From positions 744,001-808,000 of the forward strand of contig JAZGUH010000022.1 of NCBI GenBank assembly GCA_037893225.1: a stretch of 64,000 bases of DNA, given 5' to 3'. A program made the translations under genes and the position numbers. The stretch is from Hippasteria phrygiana. Lineage: Eukaryota > Echinodermata > Asteroidea > Valvatida > Goniasteridae. The notes under the pieces were generated by a model that worked only from the letters and a program-made list of their open reading frames with translations, did not search any database and was not told the origin of the DNA. Of the stretch, positions 11,325 to 25,300 are shown piece by piece. How positions within the stretch are numbered: the stretch's first letter is position 1; every line of letters begins with the position of its first letter.

Positions 11325-12192
11325 TTAAAATACCCGTTTCTATTGGTCTACATGTATAATGTATATCCACTTTTACAGGTAAAAAAACGCCTTTAGGGTA
11401 ACACCTCAGGAATTCCAGATTTCAAATGAGATTCTTTAACAATTCTGACAAAAAAATCCTAAAACCAGGAAAAAACCCGACAAATCCGAGTAATTTCTCA
11501 GACAGTTTTTGAATGTCATTTGTGGGCAAATTTTCAAAATGAAACCCAGGGTACATGGAAAAAAGCAAAACAGACTAATGACGCTTGCGAAAATGCAATT
11601 TACACCATAAAGCTACAGAGCTCACTGCAGACACTTGCATCTTGCTGCATTGATGTACCAATGTGGTGGTACAGTGGAACGCCGCTATAACGAACATCGC
11701 GGGATCCACATCTTGTTTGCGTGTCCATTTTTCAACATGGCTCAGTTGACTTTTCCCTTCCATTCATTGGGGAAGTAATAGCCACCTGTCACTCTTCAAC
11801 ATAAAGCTGCGGCTGTTTGGGAATTGCAAACAGCCCAAATACCTGGTACATTTTTTAATCCGTTGCATTTTTTTTCCAACAACAATGTTCGGTAACTTTT
11901 GCACACAAAATTTGGGAGCCAAGAATGGTGTTCGGTATAGCCGAATGTTCGGTATAGCGGCGTTCAGTGCACAAATCGGTCCTCCAAAATAACCAACTAA
12001 CCAGGCCTCAATGCCCTGCCGAGTTGGCCGCAATGCCCCTTCAAAATATACCCTTACCGCAGCCAAGCTGGCCAGCATGCCCTCTTTAGTTAAATTCAGG
12101 CATTAGAAATTTTTCACATTTCCACGGTTTGCCAGGCTTTTTGTTTCCCCACTTTTTTTGTTTACATGACTACACTTTGGTGCACACATTAA

Positions 12193-12403
12193 CTCCTTGG
12201 GCACGGTATTTTACGGGAGACGTCAGGGTGTCGCAGCGGTTCTGGCAGCCAAATCGAACCGCTACAATGTGTTTGTGCAGTCAAGCGTATCATAAACAAT
12301 AATCCAACAATGGATTGAAACTGCACAAACAGCGGCCAGTGGCGTCATCCGGCCTGGTGGCACCGTTTTGTTTGCGCCCACAGGCGTCATCGGTACGCAA
12401 GGG
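12193..12403 (+). mobile_element. piggyBac-like MITE, forward copy
   Basis: Starts after TTAA (12189-12192) with ctccttgggcacggtatttt and ends gcaaggg before TTAT. It is an inverted copy of 11125-11324, about 0.9 kb apart. TTAA flanks and C-rich ends suggest piggyBac-type mobilisation. Confidence 0.7.
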
Positions 12404-12415
12404 TTATATAATTAA

Positions 12416-13150
12416 AAGGCCAGCGCGTCCTGCACGGACGATGCAGAGTTTGAAGTTGCGATGATGTTTTAATGTGATGAATAACATGGTCAGATTTGTT
12501 TTATTTAAAACGGGACTAGTTTTTCAAGCATAATTTTAAGTGATTGGATATTTTATTAAATTGTAATTTTTTTTATTATGTTTTTCTGCATGCAGTGCTA
12601 CGGATGACACCATTGCTGCACCTGCGATGACGTCATACTTTGGTTCATCAATATGAAAATGTTGCTTTATAAAACAAAACAAGCCAAATTTAAATCTGGA
12701 ATTGCTGTGAAGGACCCAGGAATTTATGTAACATTGGAATTCTGTTGTCCTACATGTATTTATGTCATCAAAATACTACTGCATTGTGCCCTTAACTGAA
12801 AATGTGTACACCAGAATAACCTAGCATCGATCCCCAAAACCATACATCTATGAATTTATTCTGCATTTTCAAAAAATTGGGCCAATTTGAATTTCTTAAC
12901 TCGCACCTGTAGGTAAATTTGTATTTTCGTATTCGGTTCACTAATTCGTAATAAGCCTTTTCGGAACATTAACTGCGCGTGTGCGCACGTCAGATTCAGT
13001 GATTTGGTTTCGGGAGAGGAACAAAGATTTAATTCCACACAAGTCTACGAGGGACGTGGTAACCGAATCTCCATTCTGCAATTTTTTCATCTTATCAAAA
13101 AGATGGAAAATTGGAAACTTGTTCGCACAAAAATTGGAGCAGACAATTTT
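12416..13150. other. Non-coding stretch 3' of the tetraspanin
   Basis: No exon recognised. If the gene ends at 13151 this holds its 3' UTR and flank; if not, the final exon was missed here or further left. Confidence 0.3.
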
Positions 13151-13393
13151 TTAAGGATTTTTCACGCATGTGGCAAACTGTTTATCTCTTGAAACTAAAT
13201 CGTGAATCATGATGTCTGCATGAACAGCTGAAACTCCAAAGTGGCTTATTATAATACTATTTTTGAAATAGTTGGCAAGTATTATTCCACAAAATATTGT
13301 AATGCTCACCTGGACCAATGCGACGGTGATGGCGATGGCGCAAATGACGATGATGTTATCCACCAAGCGGTTGTACAGTGCATTGAAGCAAGG
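13151..13393 (-). CDS. Tetraspanin last visible exon (TM4)
   Basis: The acceptor tacatgtag is followed by PCFNALYNRLVDNIIVICAI, which is TM4. At VALVQ there is a fair donor (CAG|GTGAGCATT, 13309). Reading through it instead gives a further hydrophobic stretch (VSITIFCGIILANYF) and a 37-residue tail to a stop at 13151-13153. Vertebrate relatives often have an intron near this point, but I found no later exon, so both ends are possible. Confidence 0.75.
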   Translation of the reverse strand, partial: PCFNALYNRLVDNIIVICAIAITVALVQVSITIFCGIILANYFKNSIIISHFGVSAVHADIMIHDLVSRDKQFATCVKNP

Positions 13394-16300
13394 CTACATG
13401 TATAGGCAAGCAAGCAATGGTATAACCTGGTTTACATTCTTTCTACACCCCTAGTAATAAGTCATTTGCGAGTTAAATTTGAATAACATCTGGTACACTG
13501 ACTTGCTAAAAAATGTTTGGCACATTTTAACTTTGAATTCTCCAGACCAAAGACACTGTTGCTACATGTATATCACATGATTCGGGGCAAGCTCTTGCAT
13601 AGTTACGTACATGTAACAGACGCTTAGCACCAATACATTGTTCACACTGGGTGAGAATGGCACAAAGACACCAGACCATTCCGGAGCTGGGGGTTGCTAG
13701 CATAAGGCTTACCCCGAATCACGTGATAACAGTCTCTTTGGTCTGGAGAATTCAAAGTTAAAATGTGCAAAGCATTTTGAGCACGTCAGTGTAACAGATG
13801 TTATTATAAATTTAACTCGCAAATGGCTTAATATTGAAGCTGCTTGAGGTCAAATGCTATACAGAAAAGATCAGGGCTTGTATTTCATGCAAATATCCCC
13901 CTTAAGATATACATGTAGCATTCTTTGATTTGCTAAGACAGCTGTAGGCAGTGTCCATGCTTTATGTGATTCAATATATACATGAAATACAAACCTGTGA
14001 AAGTTTGAGCTACATGTACATGTAATCCGTCATCCAAATCACAAGCAAATACACCATGTAGTTTAAAACTCTAGTTTTAACTGATTTCGTGCACATTCAT
14101 GTGGCACCAGCAAACGAAATCAGACACAAGTTGGAAATTTTGAAAATTGAGATTTCCATTCCATTATAATGGTGGAAAAGTTGCTTTTAAATACAATATT
14201 TTGGTTTTCGAATAGAGCTGTAAATTCAGCATTGAGAATAAAAAATATCGCAGTTTACCAAAAAATAATTGGAAGTACGTCAGTATAAAATGTCAAATTG
14301 TACACATTTACTAGTCTCAACACAAAAGCAAACCAAGTATTTTGAATTAAATATGCTTTAAACTTAAGTAATTTGACAAAAACAGGAATTTTGATTTTTC
14401 TTTTTGACGATTTTCATATAAAATTGCAATTACTCAAAATAGATCATGCGACTTATATCCAATTTCCCTTGCGGACGCCACATGTGCTAATTTTGATTGG
14501 TGACTGAAACAAGCCACAGCATTTTCGGAGGTCTTCAGAAACAATTGTTAGGATTGATACTGTAGTCCTCTTTGTAAACAGTAAGCTTTCGGACAAACTT
14601 TTCTTTTTCTTTTTCAACATCATACAAAACCCTGGACTAGCAGAAAAGAAATCCGGACAAAAACAATCTCCAAAGATCAGAACCAGTCAGAATTATCCGG
14701 AAAAAAAAATATTCTTGAACTTATTTTACTACTGAATAGTAGTTGATCAAGTGACTGCAATTAATGTGTGAAATGTACGATTAAGCTGCAAAATGCAACA
14801 TTTTTTTCGAGATAAATATTTCAAAACCACCGGTCTACTGGTCATACAGGAGGCCACAAGACCATCTTGTAAACTACCGGGGTCTGTCCACTTGGAATTT
14901 TGAACAGACAATGAAAGAAAACCAACCAGAAAAAGAAACGAGACAAGAAAAAACAGCCAGTGTCGATTAACCTCCTTTTGAAGCCACGTCCACATTGTAT
15001 TTTTCTTTTTTTTGGTTGGGGGAGGTAACAATAACAGGATGGTTACTTTTCTGAATTAAAGACCAGTGTGAACAGCCCTGGAATATTTTTATCTCTCTGT
15101 AGTACAGTCCACCCACCCCCCCCCCCCCCCCCCCCGAGTAACATTTTACCTTGACCAGCCAACCTCTCCCCAGTAAAACTGACCAAGACAATTTTGCAGA
15201 AATGCCAATTCCTGCACAAGTCAGTAATACAGCATGGGAAAGCTGTGCATCCCATAATCTGTACATCTCCGTATAAATTTCCCAAGTTATAAGCCCAAGT
15301 TTGAATACTTTGAAGTCCCAGTAAAATTCCACAAAAAGTGTGAACAAAGCTTGAGGATAGCCGCTACTTGAGGACCCATTCAACCATGTCCAACAAGAGA
15401 TTAATAAAGATTACACAGATAGCAAAGAACACTTGCGTTGAACGGCACCTGCCCTGTGAACTGCAATGCTTTTCAACCTAAGACCCTCCATAAACTTTCT
15501 CCCTGAAATACCTCGATAAAGATGGCTGTTGTTTTGAAATTCTTGCCACAGGTTGGGGTTTCCTTCTTACAGCAGGACTCGGGCACCGTGTCACCACCCA
15601 AGATGTTGTACCAATGCGTGTAGTTGTCCGTTCCGCAACATTGCAGCTGTAGGAATGGAACAAGACATTTCTCAAGTATTGTAACAATCTGCTGCATGCA
15701 AAGTATTTCAGCTGCCTGCTTGATATGCTTGAATCAGGTAGGCTTGGTCACGGCGTTCGGCGATTGTCCAACGGTTGTCCGACGATTGATGGTCGGCCGC
15801 TAACTGCAGCCGCACGCCATGCACTCACACTTGTACGCGCAGTACTGTTCAAACAGCGACCTCACGCTGCAAGGCTACAATGTGCAAATTCGCTTGTGTT
15901 GGTCAAACGCCTTGGAACAGCGGTCGCGATTGTTTTTGTCATTGGATTTGTATCAGTTAAATTTGGTCTGCGAACTCCAAACTTATTAGAGAATGTAGTC
16001 ACACTATCGAGCTCAACATGTGAACCTCCATTACCAAGTGCTGAATACTAATCTAATTTTGATTCGCATACAATGTCCAGCGACAAAACAAAGACAAACA
16101 TAAGCCAAGGCGAACGGTTGTTCCAAGGCGTGGGATCGGATTCAACTGATTTGCATACTGTAGCCTACATGTAGCCGCGTGGTGAGGTCGCTGTTCTCAC
16201 TTCATGTACAGTACGTGTAAGTTCATGCACAGCCAGCTTGGTTTGGGAAAATACAGAGTGGCACCCTTTGTCTATAGTCCCTAAACGTTTAACTTATTCT

Positions 16301-19300
16301 TCCAAGAACCCAAACATGTATAACATGTTTTAAGAATGTTGTCAACTCTTGTCATAACATTTTAGGGATATCTGTAAAACATGGTTTCATATCATAAAAA
16401 GATGTTTTCAAAACATCATAAAAAACATATACATCTTCAGATGGTAACATTATCATGACGTCGTTTATATATCAAATGCCCGAAATATATTTATTACCGA
16501 AGACAGATTTTAAACATCAGGCAGAAATGCTTTTACAACATTATTAAAACGTTTACAATAGTTCTGTGGACTCGAATATTTATAACATGTTTAAAAAATG
16601 TTGTCAACAATTTGGCATATCATTTGTAAGATATTTCTGAAACATGTTTTAACGCTAAAGACATATGTTTTAAGAACATCATAATAATGTACCACTATTT
16701 AGGCGGTAACATTATAATGATGTCTTCTAAATATCAAATGCTCTAAGATATATATTTAATAATTCAGAAAAGTTTCAAACTCAATATGAAGTGCTTTTGG
16801 CAACATCATATAGGCCTAGTCCCTAAACGTTTAACTTATTCTTCCAAGAACCCAAACATTTATAACATGTTTTAAGAATGTTGTCAACTCTTGTCATAAC
16901 ATTTTAGGGATATCTGTAAAACATGGTTTCATATTTTAAAAAGATGTTTTAAAAACATTTTAAAAATGCAAATGTTCAGATGGTATCATAACGTCGTTTT
17001 AATATCAAATGACCGAGAGATATATTTATTACCTAATACATGTACATATATTTCTTAACTTGAACATTTATAACATGTTTTAAGAATGTTATCTATAATT
17101 TGGCATAACATTTTAAAGATATTTCTGAAAAAATGTTTTTATGCTATACGCATATGTTTTACGAACATTATAATAATAATATACGACTATTTTAGGTGGT
17201 AAAATTATAATGATGTCTTTTAAATATAAAATGCTCTGAAATATATTTAACAATTCAGACGTTTAACTGATTCTTTCATGGACTCAAACATTTACATCAT
17301 GTTTTAAGAATGTTGTCAACTCTTTGTCATAATATTTTAGGGATATGTGTGAAACATGGTTTCATATTTTTAAAAGATGTTTTAAGAACATCATGAAAAC
17401 ATACACATGTTCAGATGGTAACATTGTCATAGCGTCGTTTTGATATCAAATGCCCGAGATTTATTTTTTACCTAAGACAAGTTTTAAACATCAGGCAGAA
17501 ATGCTTTTTTGACATTATTAAAACGTTAATAATAGTTATGTGGACTCAAATATTCATAACATGTTTTAAGAATGTTATCAATAATTTGGCATAATATTTT
17601 ACACATAGTTCTGCAACATGTTTTTAAGGCTACAAATATATGTTTTAAGAACATTATAAAAACATACGACTGGTAACATTATAATGATGTCTTTTAAATA
17701 TCAAATGTTCTGAGATATATTTAATAATTCGGACAAGTTTTAAACATCAGGATGAAGTGTTTTTTAAACATTATTTTAACGTTACTGATTCTTCCATGGA
17801 CTCAACCATTTATAAAATGTTTTATGAATGTTGTCAACTCTGCGGTATGACATTTTAGGGATATTTGTAAAACATAGTATTATATTTTTTTTAAATATGT
17901 TTTAAGAACATCCTAAAAACTTACAGATAATAAGGTGGCAACATTATAATGACGTCTTCAAAATATCACATGCACTGACATTTATTAATTAAGTGAAACC
18001 ACTTTTAAACATTAGGTAGAAGTGCATTTATAAAATTTTCAAACGTTTTTGATAGTACCGTAGACTCGAGTATTCAGGAGATGTTTTAGTAACGTTTTAG
18101 GATATTTATAGAACATCTGGATTATGTTTTTAAAATATCACATTTATGGCAAACTTTTCCCTCATAAAAACTAATTTAAAACATTTGGTTATAACATTTG
18201 GATGACATCACTTTAACATACTCGATAAAACGTCAAATTTGAGACATTTAAGTTATGTTATTAAAATGTTGTTCTGTTTATCATAACATTTCTATAAGGT
18301 TTTTAGAATTGTTTTTTTTTTAAGGGAATAAATATGTGCTGGGCCGGTTTTAAACGTACGTTTAAAACCGCCTTGGGGCCTGGGCGCTTCATAATGACCC
18401 GAGCCGAAGGCGATGGTCATTATCAGCGTCCAGGCCCCAAGGCGGTTTTAAACGTACGTTTAAAACCGACCCAGCACATATATATTCCCATTCATAACAT
18501 ACCTTTTTGTATAATTAAGCAAAAACCACCGAAAATTTTAAATTTCCAATGATTTTGTTTAATTTGTTTTACCTTGGTTTGTAAAACACCCCTTCAGCTA
18601 TTTAATGGTTCGTGCCACCCGCGAGTAGTGGTAAACAAGTCCTTATATGGAAATTGACGCGCGCGCGACGCGCTCGCCAGGTGGTGCAAGAGCGCAGCAG
18701 TGCCGGTGTAGCGTGAAATTATGGACTCTAAATACGGACGCATCGGTAGTATTGCGCTTGCGTTATTAGGAGAGTGACTGGTCGCTCGAGTGTTCAACCA
18801 ATAAAATGGACCAGATTTTGTAGGACTCTACATTTCGTGTGACACCGGAAAAAAATGTTTCAAACCGCGCCGTGTTTAAACAACTTCCAGCCGTGTTTAA
18901 ACAATCGTTTAAACACACCCACGTGACAGGCTCTCGACCAATAGGGATAGTGAAACTCGCTGAGGTATATATGAATAATGTTTCATATATAACATCCGTA
19001 CGACCTTTTCATAATGTTATAAAAGCATAATGTGTTTGCTGGGTAGTGCTTTGGCTGCCAATCATGTGTGGCGCCAATCTGAATGTCCAGATGTCAGTGC
19101 TTCGTTTTTTCCTTCATTTCTCTGTAAATATTACACACTGAGGTATAATCTTGACACTCTGGCCTTGGAAATACATGCAGCTAACTAACCAAAGGGATAA
19201 GTAGATGAGCAATGAACATTTCTAGCTTTTCATTTTCAAACTTTGCTAGCCACAATTAATACAGCCAACTAATACAGCCCACGCTGATCATGATACGGGC

Positions 19301-22300
19301 AACTTTGGAATTCATTAACCCTAACCCTGCCAGTGCATCTGTGGTGACAGCTTCACTTTGCTGCACTTTGCACACAAGTCAATGTGACAAAGTATGCAAT
19401 CTGATGCGTCTAAAAATAAGCAGGGTTTCTTGCCAAAATACCCTGGAGGGTTATTAGGGTTAAGCTGCCATTTTGCAAAAAAATCTCCAGACTTCGATTC
19501 ACTTTTATAACCATCCCAGAAATCCGCCTTCTCTGGCTACAGAAAATATGGACAGTTATAATACAGCAGATTAACTTTCCTGAAGTACACAGATTGTTTT
19601 GACGCAGGCGGTTGTAACACTGCAGGCTTGAAGAAAATTGGGAGCGTATCTAGGACGACATGGGGACAGTGTTGCACCCATGGGGGAGAGCTCATGAGGC
19701 TTACGCCCTCGAGAGATTGTCAAATATTTTGTTTGCTTTTTCTCGTCACACGAATTGGTGGTGGCGACATGCATGTGGTACAAATGTATATTTCCGAAGT
19801 TTTATTTCTTTGCACACACTTATTTCATAACGGCAAACAAAAAAGATACATGTGAGTGGGCGAATGCCACTGTGACTATTTCTGTTCCACGTTCCAACAA
19901 ATTAAGAAAACACAAAAAATACACCCAAATCTTTGTGTTTTTTTAAATACATTTACCATCGTTGCAGAAGCATTTACGGCATTTTCCCATTTTGGTTTCT
20001 GTGAACATCTAAAGTGAGGCATGTAGTAAAGTAGATAGGAAGCCTCCCCTCTGCGGATTTGTCCTACTTACATCCTTCTGCAGGCCATCGAACAAGGTTT
20101 TGGTTGCAGTTTTATTGAGGTACTCCTTCATCAGGTTATTCATGTTCTTGTTGATGGTGGTCTTGATATCATTCCGGAGCACGTAGGCAGCGATGCCACC
20201 TCCTTGCTCAGCCAATAGAAGCAGCACCATGATGATGGCAAACTGAGGAACGAGCAAGCCCAAAAAATGTTGGATGATAAATTCTCCGAGTTTAGGGCTA
20301 AACTGTCCACCCTCAAACCATACTTTATTTGTGAATAAAGAACCCCCCTACCACCCAAATAAAAAGGTTGCAGCATCTTGTCTAAAAATGAGTACTTACG
20401 ATGAAGAGCATGCAGTAGTTTTCTCTAATCGCACCGCAGCAGCCAAAGAAACCAGTGAAGATGATGAAGATACCGACGACAAGGAGTACGACCGGGACAG
20501 CTTTGCCGCTGTTTCCAGTGAAGTCAACATAGTTACTGTACACAGTGAACGTCAGGGCTGCACCGACAATAATCGCTATGCCAAACACCTGCACACAAAG
20601 ACATTACAAAAGAAACAACAGGTTCTTGTCAAATCAATCAATGTGCAAGGCAACACCCTTCAAAATACGTACAGGCGTCGTCGCCTTGATAACTGCACTA
20701 CACGTACATGTAGTGTGTCCAAAACTAAATCCTAAGCCTCCCTCTTTAAGGGAAGCACGTGAAATAGTTAAACAAGTTTCCTTCATTTGTATTAATTTTG
20801 GTCTCTAACCCCGTATTCATTCATATGTCATTCCCTTGTTCGCCTATTGTGTGTGTATAGGCTTGGCTGCACAAACCCGTCTGGCATACCGGTGCCCATT
20901 ATAAAAGCCGTATTCAAGGGGCTAACCCTAACCTTTCCAAATTCTCCAAAATCATCTTTGCCAAATGGAGGAATTTGGAAGATTGAGGGTCTTTGGAAGC
21001 TGACGAAGCAGAGGATTTTGCAGGATTGAGGCCGTTCAATGATTTTGCCTCTGGAGGGAAATGGAGAATCACGTCATCAGGCCCAATCTGATGCTGGATG
21101 ATTTTTTTTTTAGGTTACTGGGGTGTTTAACCAAAACCAATAGAATTATGCAGGATTCAGGCAGTGGTCCCTATCAAAGGATATTGGAGGATTCAGGTTG
21201 CATGTACATGTAGGGAAAATGATGTAGGAAATTATGGTTAATAAAGAGACCATGCTTAGTTTAAATGATCTGTATTTAGAAGTACAATGTACAAAAGGTT
21301 CTTTGTAGCAATTTGGTGTAGTAATTTAACAACATTATGCGCCCATCAATTGCTTCAAACTTTTAAAGTGACAAAATCCCCACCCCTGGGGCAACATTTT
21401 AGTGACAATCCCCGACATACATGGGTGGGGCACCCCCACATCATGGTTTTAACTTCTTATAATGGGGAAACAATGGCAAAATGAGTGACCAAAATCCCCA
21501 CCATGGGGCTTGAAAAATGTGACCAAACCCGCACATAAAACCTGGTTATGCAAACAAGCGAAACGGAAACAAGAGGCTTGTGCAGCCAAGCATAACCTAC
21601 ACAATACCCCAATAATGAAATAAAAATGCAGAAATTGGCACGTCAACTGGCCAGGTAGCAATTTTCAATCTGCACAACCGTGTGGTTGTTCCGTGTGAAG
21701 GTGCGTATGTGGTTCGCCCGGTAATTGTACATACACTGTAAACATCGTAATATCTACACAAATTGTGCAACAAAATTGATCTTTTTAAGTAGTTTAACTA
21801 ACTTTCAAGCCTGGTTGGTTTTGGAGGATTGAGGTTACGCGGGTGTTTACAAAAACCCCTAGAGGATTTTGGAGGATTCAGGCAGTGATCCCCATAAGAG
21901 GATTTTGGAGGATTCAGGTTACATGCAGCTTTAACACTTTAAAATCAGAGGATGTTGGAGGATTCAGGTTATTTGGAGGAAAAATGGTGGAGGAAGTGAG
22001 GGGTAAACTATTCACACAAAATTGATGGAGCACTAATATGCATGTACATGTAGATAAAATGCTACTTGATGCCTGCACTTAATGTCACAATTTAGACTTC
22101 AATAAATAGGTGGACAACTATCATCTTTAAACGCTATGGGAAAGTTTTGCTAAACATTTATCAAATTAAACGTAGATTCCCACCCTTAAACCACACCAAA
22201 AACATGCAACACAGATATATGCGGGCTTAACATGTTTTCAACTACATGTACATGTAATTTCATAGTAAGTACTAGACATCCTTTGTGCAATGTAAAGTAG

Positions 22301-25300
22301 TGTGGCGGTCTCGATCGACGGTGCCTAGGCTTGCCCTCGGCCGACCCGACGAGCGGCTGTAGAGAAGGCCATGGGAACAGGTCCGTTTTGGGGCAGTCTA
22401 CCGCCAGGCGCTCGCAGCTGCTTTCATCCACACACCGGGGTTGAACTACACACTATGGGTTGTACTTTGCGGGCACAGGGGAAGGGAATGGGACTGGAGT
22501 CTGATGTCTCTACAATATAGCACTCAAACTCGATGTTTAATTGGAGTAATAATTTATTATAACACATCACCTTAGTAGGATTAAATAAGTGGCGCCTATA
22601 TCTCGCCTAAACAGGTTTACATTAATTATAGTGAGGCACACAAAACACACGACGATCCTCCTAATCAATGGGAAACTCGATCATAAACTTGACTAACTGT
22701 GATTTACTCACTCTCCGGAAAAGGTGAACTGGACTGATCTACATGTACTTTCAAGGCTTACTAGACTAGGACTGGACGTGACTCTGACGTGACGCGAACA
22801 CAGGGCTACGACGGACTGGACAGAACTGCTCACAGGGCTCTCACGGACGGACTGCACTGCTCACAGGGATCTCATGGACGGACTGACTTTTCCCGCCGCG
22901 GCACGCTGCTTTATAACCGCGTGGTCTGGACTGGAGACGTGTAGCACGCACGGTTCTTCATCAGCGGAAGACGTCCAGTCGCCACACAGCAGCAACCATG
23001 CGTCACTGGCTCACTGCATAAATGAATTAATTACCTTATCTACAAGAGGGCGTCCTAACTTATGACCATAATTTCGCTACATTGCCATGCCCCAAGATTG
23101 GTCAGTCCCTTGACCTAAACATCTGAAAACTAAAGGCGAAATTATGCATTAAGTTTTACTCCTATCTAGGTTAATGTTCTTTCCCTTTATACAATTCTAA
23201 GTCCAGGCGCCACTTCTCTCATAATCTCATAACATTCTTAGGGATCATTTACTATAAACCTTAGGCCGCAACTCTCTATAAATCGAAAAACTATTTGTTC
23301 TCACTCAAAGAAGCCTCAACTGTAAACTATACAAATTTCAAACAGGAAAACTTAAAACTTCAGAACAAGTATCAAAAACTTCTGGCCGATATGAAACTGC
23401 CTATATAGGTGAAATTCACGATAAACTGTGCAAGAATGCTCTAACTCCTTAATAAACAGAGGTGTCCTTGATTACGGGTGGTCCTGCTACCAGGTCTCCC
23501 GAGTCTTCAAATCTCGTAAGGCGACGAATCTTTTCACCTTGTAGGACTTGGGTAGGGGAAGCCTCCTTTGGTTTCCTCGCCTTGATATATAGGCATCAGG
23601 TACACCACTTCATACTCGCGCTGCACCTCACCGCAGATTGTCTTCCCTTCATCCGCATACAAGTATGTCTCTCTGGTTTCTCGGACACGGACGACTTGTC
23701 CTGGAAGGAGCTTCTCCGGGAGCAGTGGCTGTGGCCATGCGGCAACTGGTTCCCCCCTTGCTTGTCATTCTCAGTTTCTTCGACCGCATTCCAGCTGTCG
23801 ACACGCAGCATCTCCAGCATGCCTCTTGGTTTCCCAGTTGGCGCTGGCGTCAGTGTTGCTTCCATAGGGGCTTCGTCCAGCGTCCCACAACATCGGAGTT
23901 GGTGACAGGTCTATTTCAGCTCTCTCCTCAAGTCGACCCTCTACTCGCCCATCAGCCTCTAGCTCCACCTCTTCTGCAACTCCTGGCACGTTAATTGCCA
24001 GTTCGGTAGGAGATTTATCACCCTAAGCTATCACAGCTGTCTCTTCTTCGGACTTCTTTGCCTGCCTAGGCACGTTGGCTGTCTCCTGCACTCTCATCTT
24101 AGGCGCTACCTTTGCCGACAGGTCTAGTGGCCCTTCTTCGTGCGCACGTGAGACTGTAAATGGCACTTGTTTCTTCTCCTTCTGTACCCTTTTTCCGGAC
24201 TGCTCTGCCTTGGCCTCCTCCCGGCCTCTCTTCTTGGTAGGCTCTTCTCTGCCCTTGCTCGACTTGGGCCCCGTCGACTCTCTCTTCTTCTTGGTAGGTG
24301 TTCTGCTTCTCCTACGGCTCCTTTCTGGGGATTTAGTCATTCCAGAAACTCTCTTTCGTGCACCGCCTTCGCCGCTGTGCCTGTTGCGCTCATGCATCTC
24401 ATAGGCCTCACCTTCGATCCGGTCGACCTCGTGGGCCCATGCTCATTCGTCATGTGGCGATCAATACTCCTCTTGTTCAGGAACACATGGCACTTTGGAC
24501 ACTCCACCATCTTCTTGTCTGATGCGTCATGGTTCCTTTCCTCCTGCTTCCCCATCCTTCACTTGTCCTCTCGGCCTCTGGAAGATACAACAGAGATACG
24601 GTTGGGTTACATTACTGCTACTGTAAATCTCTACTCTATCTCTACAGTCTGCACAACAGTAGGCTCTTGCCATCCTAGGTAGGCGTCACTCTGTTATTTC
24701 TACAAATACCGCTGCGGCACTCTCCGCTGCCTTGTTGGATATTTTCGCTGTGGTTGTGGTGTCTGCACGCTACCAGGTTCCTCTGTTGCACTCGGGATAT
24801 CTGTCTGGGGTTCGTCTCGCTCCAGGTGGTCGCCTACATCATCAACTTCTCTCGTCTTATGCTGTACGTGCTGCTCTACAGATACTGATGCTGGAGTCCC
24901 AAGGCGATTATCACCCTTATTCTGGATCACCAATTCATCTCCGTCCGAGTCATCGTGGCCTATCACCGGTATGTCTGATCTTCTATTATCCGCAGGCGTA
25001 ACCTTCGTAGGTTCTCCTACTTTCCATGGTTGGATTGGCTCACCAATATACGGCTTAAGGCGATCGTAGTGAATCACCTTCATCCTTGCACGGGGTGATC
25101 CTTGGATTCTGTAGGTCACATCAGATAGTTTTTGGACAATGAGATAAGGTCCTTCCCATTTTCGTTGGAGCTTTGGTGACAGTCCCTTTGTCCTCGCTGG
25201 GTTGTACAGCCATACGAACTGCCCTTCAGCTAGTCTGTCCCCGGCTTGTCGGTCTTAATTCTTCTTCTGGCGCCTAGCACTTTGTTTCAGGCAAACCCTG

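Noticed and set aside
14967..15383. 138-codon minus-strand frame between tetraspanin exons
   Set aside because: Runs through the poly-C tract (glycine run) and has no splice or family support.
15725..16051. 108-codon + strand ORF with a hydrophobic stretch
   Set aside because: Lies across one arm of an inverted-repeat element inside an intron; no motif recognised.
23462..24682. Plus-strand frames of 109-171 codons opposite the Gypsy extra ORF
   Set aside because: Antisense shadows; the minus frames carry the C2H2 finger and follow the element direction.
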